Notes under the pieces: generated by a model
Database searches by the model: none
What the model was told of the DNA's origin: nothing
Seen by the model: the letters and a program-made list of their open reading frames with translations, nothing else
Origin: Adiantum capillus-veneris
Lineage: Eukaryota > Streptophyta > Polypodiopsida > Polypodiales > Pteridaceae
Assembly: GCA_014529385.2 (NCBI GenBank)
Contig: CM043955.1
Span: 141,948,640 to 142,012,639, forward strand
Direction of reading: 5' to 3'
DNA: 64,000 bases
Shown: positions 1 to 11,605 of the stretch, piece by piece
Numbering within the stretch: position 1 is the stretch's first letter
Layout: each line of letters starts with the position of its first letter
Program-made: the position numbers and the translations under genes

Positions 1-2140
1 CCTTTCAAGATCTTTGACATGCACAAACTCTACTACAAACTCATATCCCCTGTCTATAAACCACTCCCACACAAGAAACACACATAACTGACACATGGGT
101 TGACATGATAGTGAGAAAGAGATTGAGAACATTACTCAAACGCCAAAAAAATATAGAGAATATCATGATGTCGATGGAATTGGCTTTAATTTAGGAGTGT
201 ACAATGATGGATCCCAAAAGAACACTCTCCTTGATGTAGCTTCCAGTAAATATGCGGTGGCATATTACGAGCGAGAGAGTATGGCCGACTCCCCTCCTCT
301 CTTGCTTGTGAAGCCTCAACCTACATAGCTCCCCTTTTTTTAATCTTGAAGGGCTTCCCCTCCAACCCTCAGCTCCCTTTTTTTTTCTCATATGATGTTG
401 GCGGCCTTCAATCCACCTCCCGTCACTGGGAGTCCTTGGCTCTGCACGCCCTCGACTCCTCTCCAAAAAATCGCGCTCCTCCCAGCTTGCTCACCTTGGT
501 AGCCTCCTGTACTGTGAGCCCCCAAACTGGTGGCCTTCTTCTTTGTCATGACCCCTGCAAGCTCGAGCCCCTCCTGTTGGCGAGTCTCACCCTCTTTGTT
601 CCACTAGCGATATCGCTATTGGTTACCTTCTTTGCCCTTTTTTTTATAGTTGGCGACCCCCTTGCCATGCAGCTACAACGCTTTTAAGAGCCGCCCCCCT
701 CTCGGCTGGTCACCCTTCCTCTCTCTCGCTCATACTGACTGGGCTCCCACCTCTCCTCCAGTGCTCCACATGCCGCCTTTCTACCCTTTCAACCTTCTCC
801 GCCAGACTGCAGTAGTGCCACCCTTTTCCCCATGCAAAAGTGCCTGCTTGTTTCGGTTAACTCCAAGCTTCACCTAAAAATAACTTCTTCGTTAACTCCC
901 TTTCACGCGCCTTTGACTGGCCATGCTAGAAGAACACCAATTTAACTCTATACCTCGTGTCACTCGCCATCCTCTTGCATCTTTAAACCTTCTGTTGTCT
1001 CCTTGGGCCAATCCATCGATCATATACAAGGTCATCCTTTTCTCTTGAGTACTTAGACATATAGCCGTAAATGTGGCTGAACATCCATCTTAAGCTTTGC
1101 ATATTGAGAATTGTATTGTCGCCTTGATTTTCCACAAACTTGAGTTGTCATAGCCCCAAAAAAATCGGAGAGTTGTAAAATACCGATAGTAGCAAAAGAA
1201 ACTGATAAGCTGTGCTTAATCATTTCTAAGATTCTCCATCTAGTAGGGTTGAAACCCACCTTTGACCTCCCAAATGCCACACTTTGCAAACATATCTCAA
1301 TTGTATTTTTTACTATCTGCATCTAACACTTGTTCAAGCATTCCCCCATAAGGATACTGATTTCCACACCGCTGCTATTGGCACTTCCATGGGTCGACAC
1401 AGTTTGGGTGCACCAGCATGAGGAGAGACTTAGACGTAGCAACCACTTTGAGAGCTTCACTTTTGGTGTGAGAGAAGATTTCAAGCTACACATTGCAAGT
1501 GAGAGAGCGTGAGTTCAAAATCTCAAAAACCACTATTGTATATATCTTTGTCCTTCTATTTGTGCAATACGGTTTGGTGAATTCAAGGTGACTTGTGTAT
1601 TTTAAGATTCTATCATTTGATCTTGTTTGAGAAAGTGTTTTAGTGTTTTTTTCATTGCCAATTTTGTGTCCATTGTAAGAGGGTATTGTGGTGAGAGGTC
1701 TTCCACAACCTAAGATAGTGTGTGTGTGTGTGTGTGTGTGTTGGCAATGTTTAGCATTTACTAAGCATTGAGTTAGATTTGTACGATCTCTATGATAACA
1801 TCATAACGAAGCATCTCCATTTCCAAGTCACAAACAAGGTATTATGAAAGTTCCATTCCTCTCTTTCTTTCCTTTGATCTGACTCTCTCTTGTGCCATTT
1901 GGTGTGTGTCTTTGTGTGAGATTTCTTGTGTGCGTTTTGTTGCACCTCCTTTTGGTTGTGTGACAAAATCTCTTTTGCATCCAAGTTCGCATCCCATAAC
2001 TAGGTGGTGTCCCTATCTTGTTTGGGTTTGGATGTGGGTTTGTTGTTGTGTTGTGCTTATGGTTGCCCTGGCCCCAATTGAACAACACGGGAGCCTTGAG
2101 GGGTGTTTAGAGGTCGCCTCTCTTGCCCGCCCCGAACCGC
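1..2140. other. Unassigned region without a supportable gene
   Basis: Nothing here reads as a gene. Short open frames exist on both strands but have no recognisable domain, and the 280-900 stretch is pyrimidine-rich, which keeps frames open by chance. The right end could be the 5' LTR of the Ty3 element that follows, because a primer-site-like motif begins at about 2149. I could not find a matching copy of this sequence after that element's integrase, so no LTR boundary is called. Confidence 0.4.
1720..1741. repeat. (TG)n microsatellite
   Basis: About eleven uninterrupted TG units inside otherwise unassigned sequence. Confidence 0.9.
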
Positions 2141-2144
2141 CTCA

Positions 2145-2168
2145 ATTTTGGTGCCCCCATTGAGGAGG
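2145..2168 (+). other. Candidate primer-binding site of Ty3 element A
   Basis: TGGTGCCCCCA starts at 2149, follows a CA-ending stretch (CCGCCTCA), and precedes gag-like coding by about 300 bp, as a primer site should. Nearly the same string, including the GAGGAG that follows, lies next to the LTR of the gag-only element at 30.5 kb on the other strand. The tRNA it would match was not identified. Confidence 0.4.
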
Positions 2169-2455
2169 GCTTGTGTATGTTGTTGTGAATACTTAGCCTT
2201 TAGAGTAATCAAGTAGCTTGCATGAATCACAAAAAAAATTATGACCCGTTTTTTCTTATTGCAAAGCAAAAGGTACATATCATTGTAAGCACAAAATTAC
2301 AATTTCAACGAGTAATTCGTAGAATTTTGGACCCTCTTAGGTTGGCTTAGATAAATGCTTCAGTAAATCCTTTTATTTTGCCTCTCATAAGGTACGGAAT
2401 TAGTTTGGACGTCTATATTTTTGTTTTGTTTTAAGCATTAGGCCATGCATATACC

Positions 2456-2965
2456 ATGGATAATGGCCCAAGAATAGAGGTTCTCCCCTTCCATTTCACT
2501 CCACACATTAAAATAAACATTGCAATTAGTAAGAAAATCCATTTTCAAAAATGTATGGTGTTTATGTTTGATGCCCAAAGAGTAGGAGAAATTCTTACGT
2601 CACCAAACTCTGTCATCAAAGTTGAGGCGGGTGCACCTGCTACCTTTGATGCAACTGAAACTAGGGTTGTTGAGAAGTATAGGAAACTCAAGTGTCTAAG
2701 AGGAGAGGTTCCAATAGAGGATCCTAGACCAAAGGAAAAATTGCAAGCATCAACATCCAGAGAGATTCCTGAGATAATAGCTAAGGTGATTGAGAAGCTA
2801 AATGAATCCTTAAGCAACTTGTCAATCCACCTTGCACAAGTTGTAGGTCCAAAGGGACAAACAAATAAAGTTAAGGAGCGAGAGCCACGACCTAGGAGAC
2901 TTTTGCAATGTTGGAATTGAGGAGAGTCTTGAGATGAGATGTATAATTGTCCTTGGGGGGAGCCA
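2456..2965 (+). pseudogene. Gag C-terminal region with destroyed zinc knuckle (element A)
   Basis: Gag would package element RNA in cytoplasmic particles. The frame opens at 2456 and runs 154 codons, the second half rich in K, R and E. It ends exactly at what was a CCHC zinc knuckle. Reading through, the spacing C-x2-C-x4-H-x4-C is kept, but the second Cys is a TGA stop and the His is replaced by Asp, with another TGA just before it. The capsid-like N-terminal part of gag is not recognisable upstream, so this is a partial relic. The assignment rests on the knuckle spacing and on the protease and pol that follow. Confidence 0.6.
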
Positions 2966-3070
2966 GGAAGACCTTATTTGAATTACCCGGTGATGAATGC
3001 AGGTGAAGGAACTAGTTAACAACCACGGATTCTACAGAGGCCAAATGGAACAAGACCACCTCCATGAGGA

Positions 3071-3995
3071 GTGGAAGGAGTTTCACCGTTGCCAGATCCA
3101 AATGTGCATGTGGTAGAGGTGACAAATTCAAATGAGATTGACATAGAAGGAAATGGCATCAAGCGTGGCCGTGGAAAAGGTAAGGAGAAAGAAGAAGGAG
3201 TCACGTCACAAAGGGACCATGGACGAGAGAAGAAGGCAAAGGAGACCAAGGAAGCCAAAAGGACTCGACGTTGTATCAACCTCCAAGACTTTCCTCTTGG
3301 ACATGGTATGGCTCCATACAACTTGTTGGAAGACATGAAAGGTAAGGGTCCTGATATCTCATGGCCTCAGTTCCTTGCATTATGTCCAGAAGTTAGGAGG
3401 GATTTAACAAAGGTAGTTAGCGCTATGAGAAAGGTAAAAGAGAGTGTGAATGTTGTAAAAATTACACAAGTTGAAATGAATGAGGATATTACACTCGTGC
3501 TAGATTGTTACATCAAAGGAAGATTGGTAAGGAAAGGTCTAGTGGATGGGGGTGCACAAATTTGCATCATGAGAGAGGGACTCATGCAAAGACTAGGCAT
3601 GCACATCCATGAGACACCTCAAATCAAAGTCAAGATGGAAAACAATAGCAAGGCTAGGTGGTAGGCATTTGTAAAAATGTTTTTTTGGAGGACTTTGTCA
3701 TTAAGAAGGCTGTGGATGTTTATGTTATGTCACCAAGGGAAGTGGCTATCCATTTATCCTAGGAAGACCATGGCTAATGAAAATGCGTGCTTTGCAGGAT
3801 TGGGAAAGTGGAAAGCTGATTTGCAGGAATGACAATCATAAGAAGGTTGTCTTTGACATGAAGGAGAAATTTCAAGAGGATCACCATGAAGAATCATCTC
3901 AAAGTGAGGGGGAGGAAGAGTGGAAAGCACTTCAAAAGAAGAAGGTAGAGGTAGCACTACGGAAGAGGAGTCTTCCATTAAAGTCATGGGGGTAA
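3071..3995 (+). pseudogene. Retropepsin-like aspartic protease and linker (element A)
   Basis: The protease would cut the Gag-Pol precursor. A 197-codon frame (3071-3664) begins with a K/E-rich basic linker and contains the active-site-like stretch GLVDGGAQICIM near residue 160, where the usual D-S/T-G-A reads D-G-G-A. The second protease signature, ILGRPWL, is at about 3757-3777 in another frame and continues into an acidic linker to 3995. The frame change near 3660 and the stop there break the protein. The active-site Ser/Thr to Gly change would probably impair catalysis even without the frameshift. Confidence 0.75.
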
Positions 3996-4062
3996 GGTTT
4001 AAGCCAATCAACCAAGAAACCTCTTGCCCAGGCTTGGAGGAGGTAGGTAAAAGAATCAAAAT

Positions 4063-4970
4063 GTGGAAGATGAAGGAATGTTAGAAGGTATGTTGTTTAC
4101 CACATTTACAAAGGATGAAAGAGAGGAGTTCAAATGTGTGCTAAGAAAGTTTTCTAAGCTTTTTGCTAAAGACTACACCGACATGCGTGGAGTAGATGAT
4201 GTTCAACACAAGATTGATCTAAAGTCAAAAGCCACCCCTAAGGGTCAAAAGCTATAAAGGCTAGGAGTCATCAAGGAGCAGGCTTTACTCAAGGAGATAA
4301 GAAAGCTTCTAGCAGCAGGTTTCATTTATCCAGTGGAGAATTTAGAGTGGGTCTCTCCCGTTGTTGTCACTCCCAAAAAAAGGCAAGTGGAGGGTGTGTG
4401 TGCATTACCATCCGTTGAACGAGGCAACAAAAATAGATCACTTTTTCCTCCCATTTCATGATGAGATACTAAATGAGGTACCTGGTCATGAGAAGTACAT
4501 TGTGTGTGATGGCTACTCGGGCTATTTTCAAATAGGTATCGCATTAGAGGATCAATTGAAAACAACCTTCATCACTCCATGGGGTTGTTATGCTTTCAGA
4601 GTCATGCCATTTGGCCTGAAAAATGCTCCTGCAACTTTCCACTGCTTCATGAACATGGTGTTTCAAGCATTCTTTGGAAAGTCATTAGGGTTTTTATTGA
4701 TGATTCTTGCATTTATAGCTCAAAATCATTACATCTACAAAGAGTAGAAAAAGGTTTGAAGAAACTCTATGACATGGGAGGTCAACTCAACCCCGACAAA
4801 TGCCACATAGGTGAGGATGAAGTGATCTTGCTTGGTCACAAGGTTTTCTATAAAGGTATTGAGGTGGATCCTTCAAAGGCAAAGGCTCTTATTGAGCTCC
4901 CATCACCCAAGAATCTCAAAGAGGTCATCTCATTCATTCAAAAGGTGAAGTATATGTCATGATTCATTCA
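4063..4970 (+). pseudogene. Reverse transcriptase (element A), frameshifted
   Basis: RT copies element RNA into cDNA. Visible blocks in order are the pre-RT segment (4063-4257), the WVSPVVVTPKK entry to the fingers, a KWRVCVHYHPLNEATK block, the first catalytic Asp in IVCDGYSGYFQI, and MPFGLKNAPATF. The second catalytic motif is FIDDS in a different frame, at about 4690-4705, followed by GGQLNPDKC and LLGHKVFYKG. Two frame changes (near 4370 and 4690) and stops at about 4255 and 4961 make it non-functional. Family assignment is firm. The catalytic residues themselves survive. Confidence 0.9.
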
Positions 4971-4983
4971 CTTAGCTTCGAAG

Positions 4984-5867
4984 TTGCTTCATCCTTTGCA
5001 AAAATGGACACAACAAGTAGAATTTGCATGGTCTGATGAGCTTGAAGAGTACTTTTGTAACATTAAAGTCATTTTGTCAGAACTACCAACACTTATGCCT
5101 CCTTGTTGGGAGTACACATTCTTTGTTAGCTCTAGTGTTAATAAAAAACAGTTGGTGTTGTTTTTCTACAACAAGATCCCCAAAGTACTAGGATGCGACC
5201 CATCTACTTTGCTAGTAGGGTCATGAATGCTTTGGAGAGAGGCTACATGGAGGCTGAACTCATGATGCTTTCTCTCATGTTTGTGGTGAGGAAGTTTAGA
5301 TCCTACTTGCTACCAAAACCTTTTGTAATTCTCAATGCAGAAAATTTGTTCCCTTGGGTGTCATCTCAAATGAATCTTAGTACTAGGATCTCAAAGTGGA
5401 TTATGGAGTTGCAAGAGTTCCAATACTCTTTCAAGGTAGAAGATAGTGTGCCTGCACAATTGGCGGGGATTCTCACTTATAGGGTACATGAGAAGGAGAT
5501 TAAGGTGCCTGAAATAAAGACCCTACCATTGCCACCACCAAAAAGTATTCCTAATTCTTTTACTTTGTTCTTTGATGGAGCTTTTCGACGAGTCACAGGA
5601 AAAGCAGGGGGAGGGCTAGTGTTGCTCAACTCAAGTGGAGAGGTGGTCATGAAAGAGAAGGTCAATCTACCAGTTTCAACTAGCAACAATGAAGAAAAAT
5701 GCAACACACTACTTCATGGTTTGAAGATGTGCATTAGTCAAGGTATACAATGTCTCATGGTAAAGGGGGATGCACTTCTCATTGTGAAGCAAATCTTAGG
5801 AATTTGGGCATGCAAGAATGAAAGCCTAAGGACAAAAGTTCATGCCATTCATAGGTTGTTTAATTAG
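4984..5867 (+). pseudogene. RNase H plus second (Tat-type) RNase H (element A)
   Basis: The first RNase H, which normally degrades RNA in the RNA-DNA hybrid, is decayed: the Trp-rich entry is at 4984-5226 and RPIYFASR resumes in another frame at 5193. The same frame runs on through a connection (KWIMELQEFQYSF) to a second RNase H-like domain: FFDGAF supplies the first acid, NNEEKCN the second, and KGDALLIVKQI the third. Such a second domain after the first is known from plant Tat-lineage Ty3 elements. The 224-codon frame ends at 5867 and a short gap leads to the integrase. Confidence 0.85.
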
Positions 5868-5876
5868 TTTGAAAAA

Positions 5877-7175
5877 GTGCAACTATATCATATTCCTAGG
5901 AAACAAAATGAGGATGTTGATTTACTTGCACAACAAGCAGTTACATGTGTGGAGAAAGAAGTGCAGGTCATGGTAGCATCAGTTGTCAAGGAACCAAGAT
6001 ACCAGGGATTGGAGTCATTGGCTCCTATTATTGGCTACATTTTGGAGGGAAACTTTCTACAAGACTTCACACAAGCTCAAAAGAGGAGACTCATGAAGAA
6101 GGCAAGTTTCTATCTCTTCCTAGAAGGCTCTCTCTATCAAAGAGGGAAGGATCAAGTGTGCAGAAGAGTACTAACTATCGAGAAAATTCGAGCTATTCTA
6201 AAAGGTTTGCATGAAGAGGCATGTGGTGGTCATTTTGCCCAAGAGTTAACTGTGAAGAAGATTTTACTTGCGGGGTATGTTTGGCCAAGCCTGCATGTGG
6301 ATGTCCAACAGTGGTATAAAATCTTTCACAACTATCAGGTAAATGGAAATAGAAGATTGGTCCATGGTCCAAGGCAAATAGTGCTTGCAAATGCACCCTT
6401 GAAAAATGGGGCATTGATACTATGGGTCCTCTTCCTAGAACAAAAAATAGTAAACTCTACATTCTAGTGGCTGTAGATTACATGTGACTAGGTGGGTAGA
6501 GGCTCAAAGTGTGGCAAGGGTAAATGGAAAAACAGTGAGCAGGTTTGTCTACACTAATATTTGTTGTAGATTGTTTCTGATAATGGCCCAGGGTTCAGTA
6601 AGGGTTTACTCACGGAATTTGGTGAAGAGCTTCACATTCTACATCGTCATAGCACACCCTACTACCCACAGTTAAATAGTTTGCTGGAGAAGGCTAATGG
6701 TGTCATTGCAGGCATCATTAGAAAGATGGTGTAAAACAAGACAAAGTTATAGGATGACTTCTTGGATGGTGCCTTGTGGGCATATCGAACCACATATAGG
6801 GAAGCCACAGAGTTCATGCCATTTCACTTGGTTTATGGCCAAGAGGCTTTGCAGCCTATCGAGCTCAACATCCCAACGATACAATTTCATGACAGAGGTG
6901 CACAAGATGATCAAGAGGTATGGATGGATTGACTTCTTACATTAGTGGATCTTGAGTGGAAAAGCGAAGTAGCTTACAAATGCTACAAGAGGAAAGCTAT
7001 ACAAGCGAAAGAAAATCTTGACAAGAAACTGAAGGACAAAGGCATCAAGGAAGGAGATCTTGTGCTAAGGTATGACAATCGACTTGATAATTGTTTTGAT
7101 GCTAAGTTTGAAACTAGATGGCAGGGGCCATACATAGTCAAGAAGGCTTTCAATTCAAGATACAATAGCAATTAG
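5877..7175 (+). pseudogene. Integrase (element A), multiply broken
   Basis: Integrase inserts cDNA into chromosomes. The zinc-binding N-terminus is visible as GLHEEACGGHF and the later WYKIFHNYQ, where the expected paired Cys have been lost. The catalytic core is scattered over frames at 6400-6900, with VAVDY-like and VYGQEA-like stretches recognisable. The C-terminal part (6945-7175) has KEGDLVLRYDN and WQGPYIVKKAF, the usual SH3-like tail. At least three frame changes and several stops are present. No chromodomain follows, consistent with a Tat-type rather than a chromovirus element. Confidence 0.8.
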
Positions 7176-7220
7176 GCCCGGCAAGAGGTTGTTGTTGAAC
7201 CCAAGTGATAAAGAGAGAGA

Positions 7221-7456
7221 CTCCTGTGTACTCAAGAGTTAGAGATGAGAAATGTTGTCGTTGGGGGGTTTCTTCTAAAAGAGCTTGTCAGGGTGCAATT
7301 TTGAGCTATGGGAAAGAGTGAGAGGACCAAGAAAACACACCAAGACCCAATCCTCTCACTGTTTCCCATAGCTCAAAATTGCACCCTGACAAGCTCTTTT
7401 AGAAGAAACCCCCCAACGACAACATTTCTCATCTCTAACTCTTGAGTACACAGGAG
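7221..7456. repeat. Near-perfect inverted repeat, 106-bp arms, 24-bp spacer
   Basis: The arm at 7221-7326 is repeated in inverse complement at 7351-7456. Reading both arms I see essentially one mismatch, within GGGAAAGAGTGAG against GGGAAACAGTGAG. The 24-bp spacer is CA-rich. It follows directly after element A's integrase and a purine run (AAAGAGAGAGA), so the arms could be inverted copies of an LTR start (TGTGTACTC). Such near identity implies a recent origin or gene conversion, in contrast to the old element beside it. Confidence 0.95.
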
Positions 7457-7459
7457 TGA

Positions 7460-8880
7460 GAAACCTCCCTACTGAGTTGGAGCTCAACGCAGGCAAGATG
7501 ATGAGGGGGAGGTTGGTGGAGGTTGGGCGTGATGGCACCGTAGGGTTTTCCTCTCGGAAATTAATGAGCTTTAAGGGTGTTCCTAGGTACACCTTTTCAC
7601 TTTAGTGAGGAAGGAGATCTTTTAATTTGCACTCATTATCTGAAGTGGCTTTATTAAATACGCATTCTTATCATGACTCTCCTTATATTGGTATTGATTA
7701 TTTTTCGTCTCCTCCAGCCCTCCAACCAATTAAAAACACTGCATTTTCAAAATAAAACTATGCATTTAAAAAGAAACCTCTTATTTTCATTAGAAAAAAG
7801 GGGAGGCATCATTAAGGCCTCACCCCTTTTTGGGACAGGCCAAAAAGCCCACACAATCACCTTTCATTGTTGTGCACGATTATTTGTAACATATTAATTT
7901 CATACCATAACCAACATAAAAAGGTGCTAAATTAGCATTCATTATTAGCTTGGTGGCCTCTTGAGAGAGGATGGCTTATGTCGTGCCTATGTATCATCAA
8001 GGCATGAAACAAACCATCTATAAAACGCTCTCAACGTGTATGCATGATAGGGTGTACCCACTTTCAGTAGTGGCCCTTAGCAGAATTACCAAAAAATAGT
8101 TTGTTTTTTCACACTATTATGTATATTTGACTTGCTTGCATGTACTTTTTAGCAGCAAGATTTGGTGGCCACACAAAATGCATAGTATTTAACACTATGG
8201 AAAGATCCAAAATAGAAATTTTAGTGTGCAAGAAGTACTTTGGTCCAACGTGTCAACGCCCTGTCACAACACTGTAACCTTGATGAACAATTGTCTATAT
8301 CTTTATATGAATTTATTCTTTTTACTCGTCCTTTTGCACATCAACTATTCACTTGACAAGCAATTTAACTTGATTTTTTGATATTTTTTTGGGTCTCTAT
8401 ATAATTATTGTTTTTTTGTTAGAATCGTTGTGATAAAAAGCCTTAATTTTATACAGCAAATCTCTAATGATGTGTAGACTATTTTCCAAGATCCAACGGT
8501 CATTTGACTGTTTGCAACCTGTAGAATGTGACGATGTAAAAAAGTAGAATCTTTAACGGTTCATTTTGTGTAGATCTAGCTCGAAAAATAGCAAAGACTG
8601 CTTAGAGGATCTTAAGGGAGTTTCTTTAAAAAATATAATAAATAATATATATTGCCACTCAATTTGATTTTCATGTATCTTATAGCTTTCATCATAAAGT
8701 ACTCATGAAAAAAAATTTGAGTCAATTTATGTTAAAGAAAGGTACTTTTCTACTATTTTAATTTTTTCACTTCCACAATTAACTTAAGGTGTGGCTCCTT
8801 AGGTTTGGTAAAGTGTCAAGCCTACAAATTTTGACACTTGTCCATATTTCATGATTTGGTCTCTTTCTCCCAATCCTACT
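7460..8880. other. AT-rich intergenic sequence, nothing recognised
   Basis: Mixed AT-rich DNA with no frame longer than about 75 codons and no motif I recognise. Confidence 0.6.
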
Positions 8881-8884
8881 TGTC

Positions 8885-9315
8885 TATTCCATGTCATTCA
8901 AAGAGGCTACCACATCACCAAAAGTCCATGTCACCTTCCACATCACCATAGTTAAAAGTTTGACTTCACACTTGGTGTGCCACGTCATCCTAAATGCCAC
9001 CTCATCCACCAACCTCAATTTCCACCTTGCATGCCACCTCACATTAGATGCCATGTCATCCACCACCTCACGTGACACTTGTCCGTGGTGCCTGCATGGC
9101 TTGCCACATCACTCGCCACCTCACAATCCACTAAGCATGACACATCATCAACTCTTAAACTCACCATCCACGTTTTTGCCACCTAAACATTCCATGTCAC
9201 CATTTTGCCATGTCACATACTGACATGGCAGTTGAGGAGGATTTGATCGCCACATCATATTGCCACGTATACTAGCCATGTCATCCATGCATGGCCACCT
9301 CATAACCACATTATA
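8885..9315. repeat. Degenerate GCCACRTCA-type short tandem repeat
   Basis: The 9-10-bp words GCCACATCA, CCATGTCAC and CCACCTCA recur dozens of times with irregular spacing. The repeat keeps a 110-codon frame open on the + strand, which is a composition artefact and not a gene. Confidence 0.75.
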
Positions 9316-9319
9316 GCCA

Positions 9320-9780
9320 CATCATTGATTTATATCTTTAATATTTTTTATTAATGAATAGATTATATAGATTATATATCATAATTATTAAAAGACAACC
9401 TAAAGTAAATTAATTTTAATTTTTATATATTTTATTATTTTAAAATATTACGATTATTATTAAATTTTTATTTATTTAAATTACTATTGGATGAGAACTT
9501 AAGAATTATAATTTTTTTTAAAAAAATCACTTAACATAAGTCAACTAACTTAAAAGAAAATTATCATTTTATATAAACTATTTTTTAAAAATTTGATTGG
9601 TGTAATCTTATCCATATTTACACCTTTTTAGATTACATTAGGGAGACAATGTATATAAACCTTTTTTTTTAAAATGCACTTCATTTGAGAGTTTGAGCCT
9701 GAGTGAGTTTGTGAGTTTGGAGCATTTATGCTCTTTTTATTCAATCACTAACTACTCTAAGATTCATTTTTCTAAATAAG
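9320..9780. other. Very AT-rich spacer upstream of the 9.8-kb gene
   Basis: Runs of A, T and TA dominate to about 9670. A TATATAAA-like string sits near 9650, just upstream of a gene-like frame beginning about 9790, and is a possible core promoter, not proven. Confidence 0.4.
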
Positions 9781-10883
9781 CATGGGTTCACAATCATGAA
9801 GGTCTCGAAAGCAAGATAGACAGCACAAAGACCCCGTCCACAAATTTCGGGATGCGGAAGCAATTGCCTATGCAGAAGAAAATCGACGCAAAGCTCGAAA
9901 ATGCAAGCAACACTCTAGAGCAAGATTACATGCGGATGTGTTGCAAGAGCCCACTACAAGCTCAACGATCGAGGAATCTGGGGGTGTTCACATGCATGTA
10001 CGCCGTATGAGGGTGATTCTTCTTCTCTCCATCTATTGCCTAGCTTTTTGCCTTCTTCCCCTTTCTCGGTCCCTCTACCATTTTCCTCAACATCTACAGT
10101 CCTGCTAGGAGGGGGGTCAACCGCTGGCGAGCTCACACCTCCCACAATGGATGCCTTTGGGGAGTTTCACATGGTGTTGCCATAGCATTTTGGCAGTCCA
10201 TCGACGCAGCACAGTCGCCTCATTTCTTCGTGTGGATCTCCCTCACTTGCTCTTGGAGCACCCTCTGGAGTTGGCATGGAGGCATGTGTGGACCCTAGGG
10301 TAGCGTCAAAGCCCAGTCCTTTAGTGATGGTACGCTCACTTAGTGCGTTTGGAGCCAAATGTTGTGTAAGCATCATTGCAGAGACCTACTTCAACAAAAG
10401 TGATCTCTTCTCACGCACTCAGGTGCTTGAGGATTTGTTGCAACATCCTTGTGTCGTTGAGGCCCGCATAGCTATCGAGATCCGTAGTCTGAGGACCCAT
10501 CACGCTACAACAATAGTTATAGATAGTGTCAGATGCTGTTACATTGCACTATCTCGATGGGGATCGAGGGATGCACTTGCTGCTCATCGCACACTCACTA
10601 TAGCAGTGGTGGCTACATCCGTCACACAGATATTTATCGAGCCACTTCTTGTGTGTTGTGCATTCGTCGGCACACCTTGCGTGCCAAATGCCTTAGGAGA
10701 TAGTGACTTGATTTGGGACATAATGATGAGCTATGGGCGAGAAGATGCTCACGCATTCTAGATTCACGCATGAGAGAGCTCATAGCATAGTTTTGGGAGG
10801 AGAATTGCTACGCCTTGCCAGACTTCAAAAAGGCAATTCGACATAGGATTGGTCGCAAGCAATACATAGAGCATGGTGCTATG

Positions 10884-11015
10884 ATCCTAGAGATTACATA
10901 GAGTCAGCTCTTTCATGAATTTCAGGATGCCCACCTTGAGATTTCATGGTCCTAGAGATTACACAGAGTCAGCCTTTTCATGAATTCCAGGATGCCCACC
11001 CTGAGATTAGCATTG
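10884..11015 (+). repeat. 66-bp in-frame tandem duplication inside the transposase-like gene
   Basis: A segment of 66 bp (22 codons, LEIT...HEFQDAH) is present twice, starting at 10884 and at 10950. The first copy has a TAG stop where the second has CAG. One family-typical copy is expected, so the first is a duplication scar. Confidence 0.85.
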
Positions 11016-11605
11016 GTCAATGCTCCTTTGAGGCTTGCAAGCCTTGGTACGTGGGATTCATGAGCGAGAGGGAGACATGTTGTTGCAGATACCATGTGCA
11101 GTTTCAGATTATGTATGATGTTTTCTGCGCTCTTTCGGGGCGTGCTGGAGAGGTCCCGACGGGGCCATGAGACTTTGCCCACTCTTTGTTATGTCAGCGT
11201 GTAGACGGAGCCTCCTACCATCAAATGTTGTGTGTGGAGGGCAAGTGTGACCAATGTGGGAATCTTGCAAAACTTACATCTGTGATAGATGATGGTGATG
11301 CGGGTGGGATAGTTACATGGCAGCTGTATAACTACCAGACATGCATAGGTCTTTGAGGTGGCACATCTCGTAGATTGTAGCTCGCATCTCATACTGCACC
11401 ATGTCCTTACTTCATGCAGGCTTTTAGGTCCGTTGTGTATCCATATGTGCAGCATGTGCATCACATAAAGTGGCAGGATAGTCAGTTTTGTGCTTTCCTT
11501 GTCACCTTCCCAATTGGCACTGTGGTCTCTGTCGTGGATTTCGTAGAGAACTACACCTTTGCTCCACAGCAGGAGATGCAGTTCGAATACTACTTCTCTG
11601 AGCAT

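Larger units (their letters stand above)
2145..7220 (+). mobile_element. Degenerate Ty3/gypsy retrotransposon A, dual RNase H type
   Basis: The order gag knuckle, protease, RT, RNase H, second RNase H, integrase on the + strand is the Ty3 order. The second RNase H after the normal one is the hallmark of the plant Tat-type lineage. Several stops and at least two frame changes show it is long dead. It is the same lineage as element B at 55-58 kb, for example sharing FIDD/FMDD motifs, a LNPxK stretch and the same integrase layout, but B is much better preserved. LTRs could not be delimited. Confidence 0.85.

Noticed and set aside
346-877. Two overlapping + strand frames (113 and 75 codons)
   Set aside because: Pyrimidine-rich sequence with no recognisable domain or start context.
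1053-1322. 89-codon minus-strand frame
   Set aside because: No motif or family resemblance I can defend.
8891-9223. 110-codon + strand frame rich in His, Ser and Thr
   Set aside because: Produced by the GCCACRTCA repeat.
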